Notes: a model not told the origin generated them from the sequence alone. DNA of 6,024 bases from Candidatus Poseidoniaceae archaeon (GCA_029250345.1 JAQXFL010000171.1:1-6024), one strand, 5' to 3'; shown: positions 1 to 6,015, numbered from the stretch's first letter. Made by a program: numbers and translations.

Positions 1-3000
1 GACAACAATTGTCAAGTTCAAATCGTGATTTACGATATTGACGGTGCCTATAACATCGGCGGCTACTTTGCCCCGTCTCTGTCGAGCGCTCGTGAAGCGG
101 TATACGTCGACTATGCCGATGTTACCCTTTCATGGGGTAAGTCGATACTTGCTCACGAACTTGAGCATTTGCTCCACAACGCACAAGATCCATACGAGAA
201 TTTGTGGATTGACGAAGGCAACGCAGATGTAGCCATCTATCTCTGCTTCGGTGCGGACTCAACGCTTGTCAGCCACCTAAATCAGTGGACTCAATCTTCT
301 GAACTTTCTGTTCGTTGGTGGAACCAACGGTTTGCAGATTACGGTGCAGGATTCATCTTCACGATGTATCTCGCAGACCACCTTGGTGGTGGACCTGCTG
401 TACGTCAGTTGGTACAGGATTCGGCAACTGGCGGACTTGGTGTCGAAAACTTGGCAATTTCCCCTGTAAGCGGGCAGAGCGGGAAAATCGGCAGGACAAT
501 GGAGCAAATTTTTGCGAATTTTTCAATAGCAGCGGTTCTTGATTCAGACCAAGGTATCTACGGTTTCTCCAACTTGGATTTGACTCCAACCTGTTCGTCT
601 GGTTCTTTCTGTCGCGTTCAGCCTGCCGACACCAACAGCAACTGGGCTGGGCCATGGTCCTCTACCGGCCATTCAGTTGAAGGCTGGGGTATCCGAGCCT
701 TCCAGTTCACCCCTGGGGCCTCTTCTCCAGCCCCTCTCACCATGCGATTGACTGCAGATGTAAGTCAGTTTGACGGTGTGGTGGTCTCAAAGGCTACAGC
801 GGACGGCCTGTGGTCGGTTACCGACTTGGACTTCCAAAACAATGTAGCAACAGCCTTGATACCCGGCTTTGGCAATCTCACCGACGAAGTTTGGGCCATC
901 ACCTGGTATGCCAGCAGCGTCGCTGATTGCGACTATACCTCATGTGGACCGTCGTATCCGCAAGGTACTGTCGACATTGAAGCAGCTCGAATCACATCGC
1001 CAGCGACACTGACGCTCAACAACACTGTATTAGGCGACCGAGATGGTGATGGAGCGTCTGATACAGCCCAAGTCAACTACCAAGTTTTCTCAAACGCTTT
1101 CTTTGAAGATTTAGATGTCACCACAAAGGTCCTCGACAGCAGCGGAGTAGTTATCGACACTCAAACCAAGCGAGTTTCGGCAGGCGGCGGCGTTGCTACC
1201 GAGGAAAGCATTTGGTTCACTGCCCCAAAGAGTTCACAATTTACCTTCGAGATGGAAATGAAGGACATGATCGGTACAACCGTCGACACCTTGTCGACAT
1301 CACCGCAGGTTCTCGATAATATGAGGCCAACAGCGAATGGAACGGTTGCTCCGAATGAGTCTCAAACGTGGGAGAATGTCCAATTCACAGGCGACGGTTT
1401 TGATGCATGGGGCATTTCTTTCGACAACAACTCACTCCCCTACTCGGATTCTCCGGTTGCTTATGCTTGGGACTTTGGTGACGGGACAACATCCGGCCTC
1501 AAGTCTCCACTCCGCTCATACAAGGACCTCGGACTTTACAATGCAACACTTCGAGTTGAAGACCAAGGCGGCTCATGGTCCGATGTTGATGTCTTGCAAC
1601 TGAACATCACCGACTCTTCTCCACCTGTCCCAATCATCACGGTGAACGGTGTTGTCATTGAGGATCAAGTGTCGATTCTTACCGAACAACTGATTCTGTT
1701 TTCAGCCTCGCTCACCTATGACAATGTCCCGACCCAGAACTTGACGTTTGAATGGAATTGGGGCGATGGAGATATTGACAGCGGTGTAGGCCTCTTCCAA
1801 GCACCGCATGAATGGGGTGACATCAACGGCGTGAATGCATCTTATGACCTCACTTTGACCGTTTCTGACGGAATTAATACGGGTATAAAGAACATCGAAG
1901 TTATTGTCAACAATCGAATCCCTTACCAGATTTTTACCGAGAATCTCTCGACCTCAACATACAATTCCATCGTCATGCCTGATGTGTTCAAAGATGACGA
2001 TGGAAGTATTGTGGCACACTCATGGTTCTTCCCTGAGGGAGTAAACCTCGGCGGTGGTGTGACCGACCGTAGCGACGATTTCACGCAGACCACATCCTCT
2101 CAACCGAATCCAATGCCGTCATGGGATTCTCCTGGATTCAAAACAGCTGAATTAACCGTTACCGATGACGACGGAAGTTCGGTCTCCACCACGCTTTCGA
2201 TCCGTGTGCTGAATCAGAATCCTGTCGCTGACTTCGTCGTCAAAACAACAAGTTCCGGCACCTCACTTATCGATTTCCGAGTCGAAGATGGTCAAGTTGA
2301 GACGCCTTACACTTTCGATGGCCGAGATTCCTTTGACCCAGACGGTACGGTTGGAGATTCAAGCGATTTGACATACAACTGGAGTTTCTCTGATGACGGC
2401 ACTTTTGGCTCAAGTCCACAAGTGACTCACACTTTTTCTCAACCCGGTACGCACACGGTGACATTGGTTGTCACTGATGAACTAGGTGCAACAAGCGTCG
2501 CACGTATCTTGACCGTTCAAATTGCAAATCCTCTGCCAATTATTTCCGTTCAGATTCTTGATGCGTGGTACAACGAGGAGCAGATGACCGACTCCAGTTC
2601 GCTGCCAGAGATTACTGATTTGGAATGGTCTCGAACTTTCAACGAAGCAGATGATACATTCGCAGCCCCTCATGCTCTGCTGTATTTCGACTCTGATGGC
2701 ACACGTGACGGAGATCAGTCCTTTGAAGGAAAATATGTTCCACTCGATACCAATTCACCGGATTGGAACGGAATTGTGCAGTACACTTGGGATTTCGGCG
2801 ATGGTTCGCCTTTGAATTCTGAACCTACGCCTTGGCATTCGTATTCTCTTCCTGGGGAGTATACCGTTTCACTTACTGTTCGAGACGCCTTTGGTACGGG
2901 TGATGTATCACGTTCTCTCTTCACCGTTGTTGTCGATCACCCGCCAATAATCCATGACATTTTCATTCAAGACGAAATCATCGTTTCCGATTCGTATTCG

Positions 3001-3645
3001 GTTAGTGCGAACATCTCTGACCTTGAATCTGACTTGGGAATTGCAGTTTATCGTGATACCAATGTCAACGATGGTTCCATCTCGGACCGCGACGAAACGC
3101 TAAGCCCCGATCTCATCATTCGCTGGGACCTCGATATTGAGGTAGATGCGAATGAAAACGGCAATCCTGCTGACGATTGGATTGACCCTATCGCTGGCTC
3201 TGAAAGCCGAATTTCTGGCTCATGGGACGAAGTAGGAATCTACACTGTTCGATTAGAAGTGTGCGACAGTGTAGGAATCTGTGATACGATGGACCTTGAA
3301 ATCGAAGTCAGTCCTGAACCTTCAGATCCTCCATCTCTCTCCGACTTTAGTGTGGACGATTGGAAGAGCTGGTTGGCAGATGCTGGGTCCGACTTAGCGA
3401 CCCTTGTGGCCCTCATTTCAGTAGCCCTTATTCTCGGTTGGCTCGTTATGCGAGAACCATCGGACCTCGAAGACGAGGCCAAGCAGGCTGCAGAAGCCTA
3501 CACCGATGTGGAACACGTCGAAAGTCAAGGTGGACTACTCGGTATGGACCATCACACGCCTCCGCCCGCACCGGGCATTCTTTCCAAAGATGAGCGTAGA
3601 AGTGACGACAGTGGATATGTCCGGCCTCTTCGCCGTAGAAGTTGA
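1..3645 (+). CDS. Secreted, membrane-anchored zinc metallopeptidase with PKD-domain array (5' partial)
   Basis: The frame is open to the left edge (DNNCQVQ precedes the GTG at 25), so the true start and any signal peptide lie outside the window; residues are numbered here from that GTG. HELEH at residues 44-48 followed by WIDEG (Glu64) is the HExxH...E zinc site of gluzincin peptidases. With the later YGAGFIFTMYL block (106-116) it recalls M6/M30-like secreted proteases. A beta-rich region follows (about 190-330), then a DxDxD calcium-type loop (338-346) in an Ig-like domain (to about 430). About six PKD/Ig-like domains come next, near 433-530, 534-633, 634-733, 733-838, 839-974 and 975-1096. 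WDFGDG cores are clear at 482 and 922, a variant is at 579, and the third and sixth domains are divergent. A membrane helix (about 1124-1142) and a charged tail ending RPLRRRS complete it. The N-terminal domains are predicted outside the cell and the tail inside. The protease role is inferred from the motif; the substrate is unknown. Confidence 0.88.
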   Translation, partial: DNNCQVQIVIYDIDGAYNIGGYFAPSLSSAREAVYVDYADVTLSWGKSILAHELEHLLHNAQDPYENLWIDEGNADVAIYLCFGADSTLVSHLNQWTQSSELSVRWWNQRFADYGAGFIFTMYLADHLGGGPAVRQLVQDSATGGLGVENLAISPVSGQSGKIGRTMEQIFANFSIAAVLDSDQGIYGFSNLDLTPTCSSGSFCRVQPADTNSNWAGPWSSTGHSVEGWGIRAFQFTPGASSPAPLTMRLTADVSQFDGVVVSKATADGLWSVTDLDFQNNVATALIPGFGNLTDEVWAITWYASSVADCDYTSCGPSYPQGTVDIEAARITSPATLTLNNTVLGDRDGDGASDTAQVNYQVFSNAFFEDLDVTTKVLDSSGVVIDTQTKRVSAGGGVATEESIWFTAPKSSQFTFEMEMKDMIGTTVDTLSTSPQVLDNMRPTANGTVAPNESQTWENVQFTGDGFDAWGISFDNNSLPYSDSPVAYAWDFGDGTTSGLKSPLRSYKDLGLYNATLRVEDQGGSWSDVDVLQLNITDSSPPVPIITVNGVVIEDQVSILTEQLILFSASLTYDNVPTQNLTFEWNWGDGDIDSGVGLFQAPHEWGDINGVNASYDLTLTVSDGINTGIKNIEVIVNNRIPYQIFTENLSTSTYNSIVMPDVFKDDDGSIVAHSWFFPEGVNLGGGVTDRSDDFTQTTSSQPNPMPSWDSPGFKTAELTVTDDDGSSVSTTLSIRVLNQNPVADFVVKTTSSGTSLIDFRVEDGQVETPYTFDGRDSFDPDGTVGDSSDLTYNWSFSDDGTFGSSPQVTHTFSQPGTHTVTLVVTDELGATSVARILTVQIANPLPIISVQILDAWYNEEQMTDSSSLPEITDLEWSRTFNEADDTFAAPHALLYFDSDGTRDGDQSFEGKYVPLDTNSPDWNGIVQYTWDFGDGSPLNSEPTPWHSYSLPGEYTVSLTVRDAFGTGDVSRSLFTVVVDHPPIIHDIFIQDEIIVSDSYSVSANISDLESDLGIAVYRDTNVNDGSISDRDETLSPDLIIRWDLDIEVDANENGNPADDWIDPIAGSESRISGSWDEVGIYTVRLEVCDSVGICDTMDLEIEVSPEPSDPPSLSDFSVDDWKSWLADAGSDLATLVALISVALILGWLVMREPSDLEDEAKQAAEAYTDVEHVESQGGLLGMDHHTPPPAPGILSKDERRSDDSGYVRPLRRRS

Positions 3646-3652
3646 CCGTTAG

Positions 3653-3661
3653 TTTGTATAA
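3653..3661 (+). promoter_or_regulatory. Possible TATA box for the 381-residue surface protein
   Basis: TTTGTATAA lies in the 48-base gap after the peptidase gene, about 37 bases before the next ATG. Archaeal transcription usually starts about 25 bases after the TATA box, which would place the start near 3682 and give a leader of only about 12 bases that still contains the Shine-Dalgarno. No clear BRE is visible. Read-through from the upstream gene is equally possible. Confidence 0.35.
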
Positions 3662-3682
3662 CCTCCTTGCTTTACAGTATTT

Positions 3683-3690
3683 GAGGGGAG
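3683..3690 (+). promoter_or_regulatory. Shine-Dalgarno site of the 381-residue surface protein
   Basis: GAGGGGAG precedes the ATG at 3694; the GAGG core is 7 bases upstream of the start. It is complementary to the CCTCC-type 3' end of archaeal 16S rRNA and supports the ATG at 3694 as the start. Confidence 0.65.
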
Positions 3691-3693
3691 CCC

Positions 3694-4839
3694 ATGTCGA
3701 CACATCTTCGAGTTGGTTCAATCACCTTGACCCTTCTCCTCCCCCTGTTTTTGGTCGCACTCTCTTCGCCTTTGACAGCCCAGGTCCAAGCAGCCGATGC
3801 ATGCTCTGGTGACACGACTCCTGTCGCATGGAACGAGACAGTTCAACGCAAATCACTTGTGCCGCATCACAATAACATGTGGTGGGACGGATTCTTTTAC
3901 GACGACGATATGTACATGCCGGAAGAAGGTGGAGATGCTCCGTCCCAGTCTATTGATGAGCGGTATAATCCTGAATTGAGCCCTGAAGAACCATGGATGT
4001 ACGACACGTATTACACTCCTCGACTCGACCCCTTAGAGGTGAATCATTTCACAACCATGCTTATTGGAAACGACAGCGTTGGAGCATTGAGGGTCAACCT
4101 CTCGGCTGATTACCGGACCACGATTTGCATCACACTTCAGGACACTAATTTCAACCCCGTGAATGCCGATGTGTATCTCTTGACAACTGAAGAATATTCG
4201 AGTTATGAAGAATCTTACTTCAGCTCACATCAAGACGACCGATGGTTCTACGACGAAGACGTTCAGGATTCATTGTCCGATATCCCTCCTGAGTGGAGGA
4301 GTTTCAATTTCCTCGGATGGAAGTCATACCGTGATTCACATGAATACGAAAAAACATCGGAGGTTAATTTTGCATTGAACCTCGATGGTCCTGAAATCTA
4401 TTCGTCCCTCTTCACAGGAACTAACTGGCAAGACTTCTACATCGTTGTTGATACATGGGACAATGTGCATGACTTTGATGCTGAAGCACCAGATACGATT
4501 GTGGCTGCAGATATCACCATTATTACGACAGAACGAAGCCTAATTCTACCTCCCTACACGGTTGCCCTTGTCTTCCTTGTAGGTTTCTTGAGCACGCTCG
4601 TCGTCCCCTTTGTCCTCAACGCTCGCTACATGAAAGCCGGTCTCATGCAAACTGAACAAGTGCAAAGCATCGTCCCTTCGCTGAGCACTCCTGCACAACA
4701 ACCTGGGGCTTGGCAAGGAACTGAGCCGATGCCCAAGGAATTGCAACAGCCAGTGCCACTGCCTGAAACAGTCATTCCACAGGGTGTTCAAACAGACGCA
4801 TCTTCAGGAACAATTTCCACGCCGTTAGAACAAACGTGA
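3694..4839 (+). CDS. Exported, C-terminally membrane-anchored protein of unknown function
   Basis: I do not recognise a named family. The 381-residue protein opens with a classical signal peptide: basic start (His-Leu-Arg), hydrophobic core at about 9-23, and a probable cleavage site after Val-Gln-Ala33. The ectodomain (34-285) is acidic and aromatic, notably at 63-78 (WWDGFFYDDDMYMPEE) and 166-190. It has only two cysteines, C37 and C145, which could form a disulfide. A block from ADVYLLTTEEYSSY (158-171) to DFYIVVDTWDN (247-257) resembles the beta-sandwich (PPC/GOLD-like) modules of archaeal surface proteins; this resemblance is by eye only. A membrane helix (about 286-309) is followed by a Pro/Gln-rich cytosolic tail of about 70 residues. 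The ATG is chosen because it has a Shine-Dalgarno and leads directly into the signal peptide. It lies 48 bases after the peptidase gene on the same strand, so the two may be co-expressed. It could be an accessory or binding subunit for the protease or an unrelated envelope protein. Confidence 0.85.
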   Translation: MSTHLRVGSITLTLLLPLFLVALSSPLTAQVQAADACSGDTTPVAWNETVQRKSLVPHHNNMWWDGFFYDDDMYMPEEGGDAPSQSIDERYNPELSPEEPWMYDTYYTPRLDPLEVNHFTTMLIGNDSVGALRVNLSADYRTTICITLQDTNFNPVNADVYLLTTEEYSSYEESYFSSHQDDRWFYDEDVQDSLSDIPPEWRSFNFLGWKSYRDSHEYEKTSEVNFALNLDGPEIYSSLFTGTNWQDFYIVVDTWDNVHDFDAEAPDTIVAADITIITTERSLILPPYTVALVFLVGFLSTLVVPFVLNARYMKAGLMQTEQVQSIVPSLSTPAQQPGAWQGTEPMPKELQQPVPLPETVIPQGVQTDASSGTISTPLEQT

Positions 4840-4841
4840 AA

Positions 4842-4875
4842 CGCTAACGAAGGCTCTCTAAGGAGCCTGTGAGCG
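4842..4875. terminator. Hairpin between convergent genes, candidate bidirectional terminator
   Basis: AGGCTC (4851-4856) and GAGCCT (4863-4868) form a perfect 6-bp stem around a 6-base loop. An outer CGCT (4842-4845) / AGCG (4872-4875) pair could extend it across an internal loop. It fills the 39-base gap between the stop codons of two convergent genes, the usual place for a shared terminator. There is no T tract on either strand, which argues against a classical intrinsic or archaeal T-rich terminator, so the role is uncertain. Confidence 0.4.
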
Positions 4876-4878
4876 ACT

Positions 4879-5679
4879 TCAGTACTCAAGGAGTCTCCAA
4901 GCATCTTGGAGGTCACGAACGTTGACAAGGCCCTTGTCAGAGAGTCGGAACTCGTCTCGCATGGTTGCATATACCATTTCTTGACCAAGCGTGGGTGCGT
5001 GGAGTCGAGCCCAGTCTCCGCCGTTGCCGAGTGCCATGAGGCTGTAGAGAGGTGATTCTTGAGTCGAAAGGGTGTTTGCCGCATCGACGAGTTGCAAAGC
5101 GTCTTGGTGGTCGTTAACTGTGCTACAGTACTTGAAAATGTCACCGCTGTCGCCGTTTTCAGAAACCATTGTGATGATCTCTTCAGCGCTTGGAGTTCCT
5201 TCGACGTCATGTTGGGAGGCGATGATTTTGCAACTTGCCGACTTTGCAGCCTCTACGAGTGCTTTGCGTGCTTTCGATTCAATGGAAAGTTCGAGGTCAA
5301 CCCATGCAACGTTCGAAGCGACGGCTTGTGCCAGGATTTCGATGCGTTGTTCTTCGTTGCCAGGGAAATGACCGCCTTCACGGACTGGGCGAACTGCGAA
5401 AACCACTGGGAGTGAAATTCCTTCTTTCAATGCTGCAATGGAATCAGCAACTTCGAGTTCAGAAACATCGGCCACTGCCCAGTCATTGACTGGAGGCATG
5501 GTGGATGTGCGGTTTCCTTCTTCGTCTTCGACGACGGTGGCTTGAGGCTTAGTGAGGTAAAGTCGATCAAATCGAACCTCGACCATATCTGCACCGTGTA
5601 ATCCGGCACGAGCGGCTTCGTCAACCATTGCTTTGACTGTTGTTTCCTCGAGAGAGACGCATATCTTCGGGTTGGGCAT
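4879..5679 (-). CDS. aroD: Type I 3-dehydroquinate dehydratase (shikimate pathway)
   Basis: The product would convert 3-dehydroquinate to 3-dehydroshikimate in the cytoplasm by the Schiff-base mechanism of class I enzymes. Family landmarks appear in order: EVRFDR (Glu34, Arg36, equivalent to E. coli Glu46/Arg48), FAVRPVREGG (Arg97, Glu101, equivalent to Arg82/Glu86), VDLEL (127-131), ASQHD with the general base His157 (His143), IFKY with the Schiff-base Lys183 (Lys170), and WARL with Arg225 (Arg213). The 266-residue length is normal to slightly long. Glu34 to Arg97 is 27 residues longer than in E. coli because of a hydrophilic insert at about 44-66. In the last active-site loop Ser247 matches Ser232, but Leu251 stands where Gln236 is expected. 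The ATG at 5679 is the only start in its frame: the frame is open upstream to the stop at 5779-5781, with no ATG, GTG or TTG. No Shine-Dalgarno precedes it. It is convergent with the surface-protein gene and not in an operon with it. Confidence 0.93.
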   Translation of the reverse strand: MPNPKICVSLEETTVKAMVDEAARAGLHGADMVEVRFDRLYLTKPQATVVEDEEGNRTSTMPPVNDWAVADVSELEVADSIAALKEGISLPVVFAVRPVREGGHFPGNEEQRIEILAQAVASNVAWVDLELSIESKARKALVEAAKSASCKIIASQHDVEGTPSAEEIITMVSENGDSGDIFKYCSTVNDHQDALQLVDAANTLSTQESPLYSLMALGNGGDWARLHAPTLGQEMVYATMRDEFRLSDKGLVNVRDLQDAWRLLEY

Positions 5680-5750
5680 GCTTTCGGCGACTTTGGCCGG
5701 CTTCTTAACGCTCTCGCTTGTCCGATGTTGAAGAACGGGTTCGATTTTGT

Positions 5751-5799
5751 CTTTTTTTCGCTCGAAAAAGCTTAGTTTTTAGAAGCGTTTTGTTGCTTC
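5751..5799 (-). repeat. Two adjacent small inverted repeats upstream of aroD
   Basis: TTTTTCG (5754-5760) and CGAAAAA (5763-5769) form a 7-base inverted repeat separated by 2 bases. GAAGC (5782-5786) and GCTTC (5795-5799) form a 5-base one separated by 8 bases. Both lie 75-120 bases upstream of the aroD ATG. They could be operator-like DNA sites or weak hairpins in a leader, but A/T-rich runs produce such symmetry by chance, so significance is low. Confidence 0.3.
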
Positions 5800-5820
5800 A
5801 ATTACGCCGGTTGTGGGTCG

Positions 5821-5837
5821 TTTTCTACGCCTTTTTT
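5821..5837 (+). repeat. Direct repeat copy 1: TTTTCTACGCC followed by a T tract
   Basis: TTTTCTACGCC (5821-5831) is followed directly by TTTTTT (5832-5837). The same 11-mer recurs at 5962-5972, there followed by A and TTTTT. The second copy is the right arm of a long stem; this first copy has no good left arm nearby. On the minus strand it reads as the end of an A-rich stretch ahead of aroD. Confidence 0.5.
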
Positions 5838-5866
5838 GGTGGTTGGCGAATGTCCTTTTGCACTAC

Positions 5867-5874
5867 CTTTATAC
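5867..5874 (+). promoter_or_regulatory. TATA-like box, direction ambiguous
   Basis: CTTTATAC matches the archaeal TATA form and would place a rightward transcript start near 5895-5899, giving a leader of about 130 bases to the window end. The complementary strand reads GTATAAAG, also TATA-like, which could serve a leftward transcript toward aroD with a leader of about 165 bases. No strong BRE settles the direction. The downstream hairpin and Shine-Dalgarno favour the rightward reading. Confidence 0.4.
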
Positions 5875-5892
5875 CCCCTCGGCACAGGGTAT
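5871..5892. repeat. Inverted repeat overlapping the TATA box, operator-like
   Basis: ATACCC (5871-5876) and GGGTAT (5887-5892) are perfect 6-base inverted arms with a 10-base spacer. The left arm overlaps the TATA-like box and the right arm ends just before the expected transcript start. This is a common place for archaeal dimeric repressor sites, but the arms are short and no regulator gene is in view. Confidence 0.35.
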
Positions 5893-5910
5893 GTTTGTAG
5901 AGGGGAGTGA

Positions 5911-5978
5911 GGCTTAGAAAATAGAGGACTGCGGGCCAAAATTATCTCAATCAATTCTGTATTTTCTACGCCATTTTT
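5911..5978 (+). ncRNA. Candidate structured leader or small RNA: 13-bp stem followed by a T5 tract
   Basis: GGCTTAGAAAATA (5911-5923) pairs with TATTTTCTACGCC (5960-5972) over 13 positions with a single T/C mismatch; nine of the pairs are an uninterrupted block. The loop is 36 bases (5924-5959) and TTTTT follows at 5974-5978. With the TATA-like box at 5867-5874 the RNA would begin about 12-16 bases before the stem, so a transcript of about 80 bases ending at the T tract is possible. It could instead be an attenuator-like leader of the gene beyond the window. No known RNA family is recognised; tRNA, SRP RNA and RNase P signatures are absent. Confidence 0.4.
5962..5978 (+). repeat. Direct repeat copy 2: TTTTCTACGCC followed by a T tract
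   Basis: This is an identical 11-mer to the copy at 5821-5831, offset by 141 bases and again followed by a run of T (5974-5978). Here it is most of the right arm of the long stem at 5911-5972. Confidence 0.5.
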
Positions 5979-6010
5979 CACACACCAAAGCCCCCTCAAA
6001 CAACCCCATT

Positions 6011-6015
6011 GGAGG
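6011..6015 (+). promoter_or_regulatory. Shine-Dalgarno of a gene starting beyond the window
   Basis: GGAGG is followed by the nine bases AATAATTTT to the window end, so a start codon at or just after position 6025 would have normal spacing. It implies a rightward gene divergent from aroD. No coding sequence is visible within the window. Confidence 0.6.

Noticed and set aside
25..27. GTG at 25 as the start of the peptidase gene
   Set aside because: The frame is open through bases 1-24 and the protein would lack a signal peptide and the first half of the peptidase domain, so the gene begins before the window.
277..655. Minus-strand frames opposite the peptidase domain
   Set aside because: The plus strand encodes the zinc-peptidase motifs here. 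The opposite frames have cysteine/arginine-rich translations without family features.
1441..2935. PKD domains as recent DNA tandem repeats
   Set aside because: The domains share only short protein motifs such as WDFGDG. Their DNA sequences and lengths differ widely, so they are old divergent domains rather than a recent duplication.
4788..5210. 140-codon minus-strand frame and several plus-strand frames over aroD
   Set aside because: They overlap aroD in other frames. The aroD frame carries the full set of catalytic motifs, so these are shadows.
5718..5900. 60-codon open frame on the plus strand
   Set aside because: The translation is rich in Phe, Arg and Val from T-rich DNA, with no ribosome binding site and no domain-like pattern. 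It ends inside the operator-like repeat.
5895..5978. tRNA or a known structural RNA in the last intergenic region
   Set aside because: There is no T-loop consensus, acceptor stem or RNase P/SRP core motif. It is kept only as an unassigned structured RNA candidate.
5802..5999. 65-codon open frame on the minus strand
   Set aside because: It has no ribosome binding site and a low-complexity translation, and its repeated Gly-Val-Glu-Asn comes only from the 11-base direct repeat. It also overlaps the stem and promoter elements.
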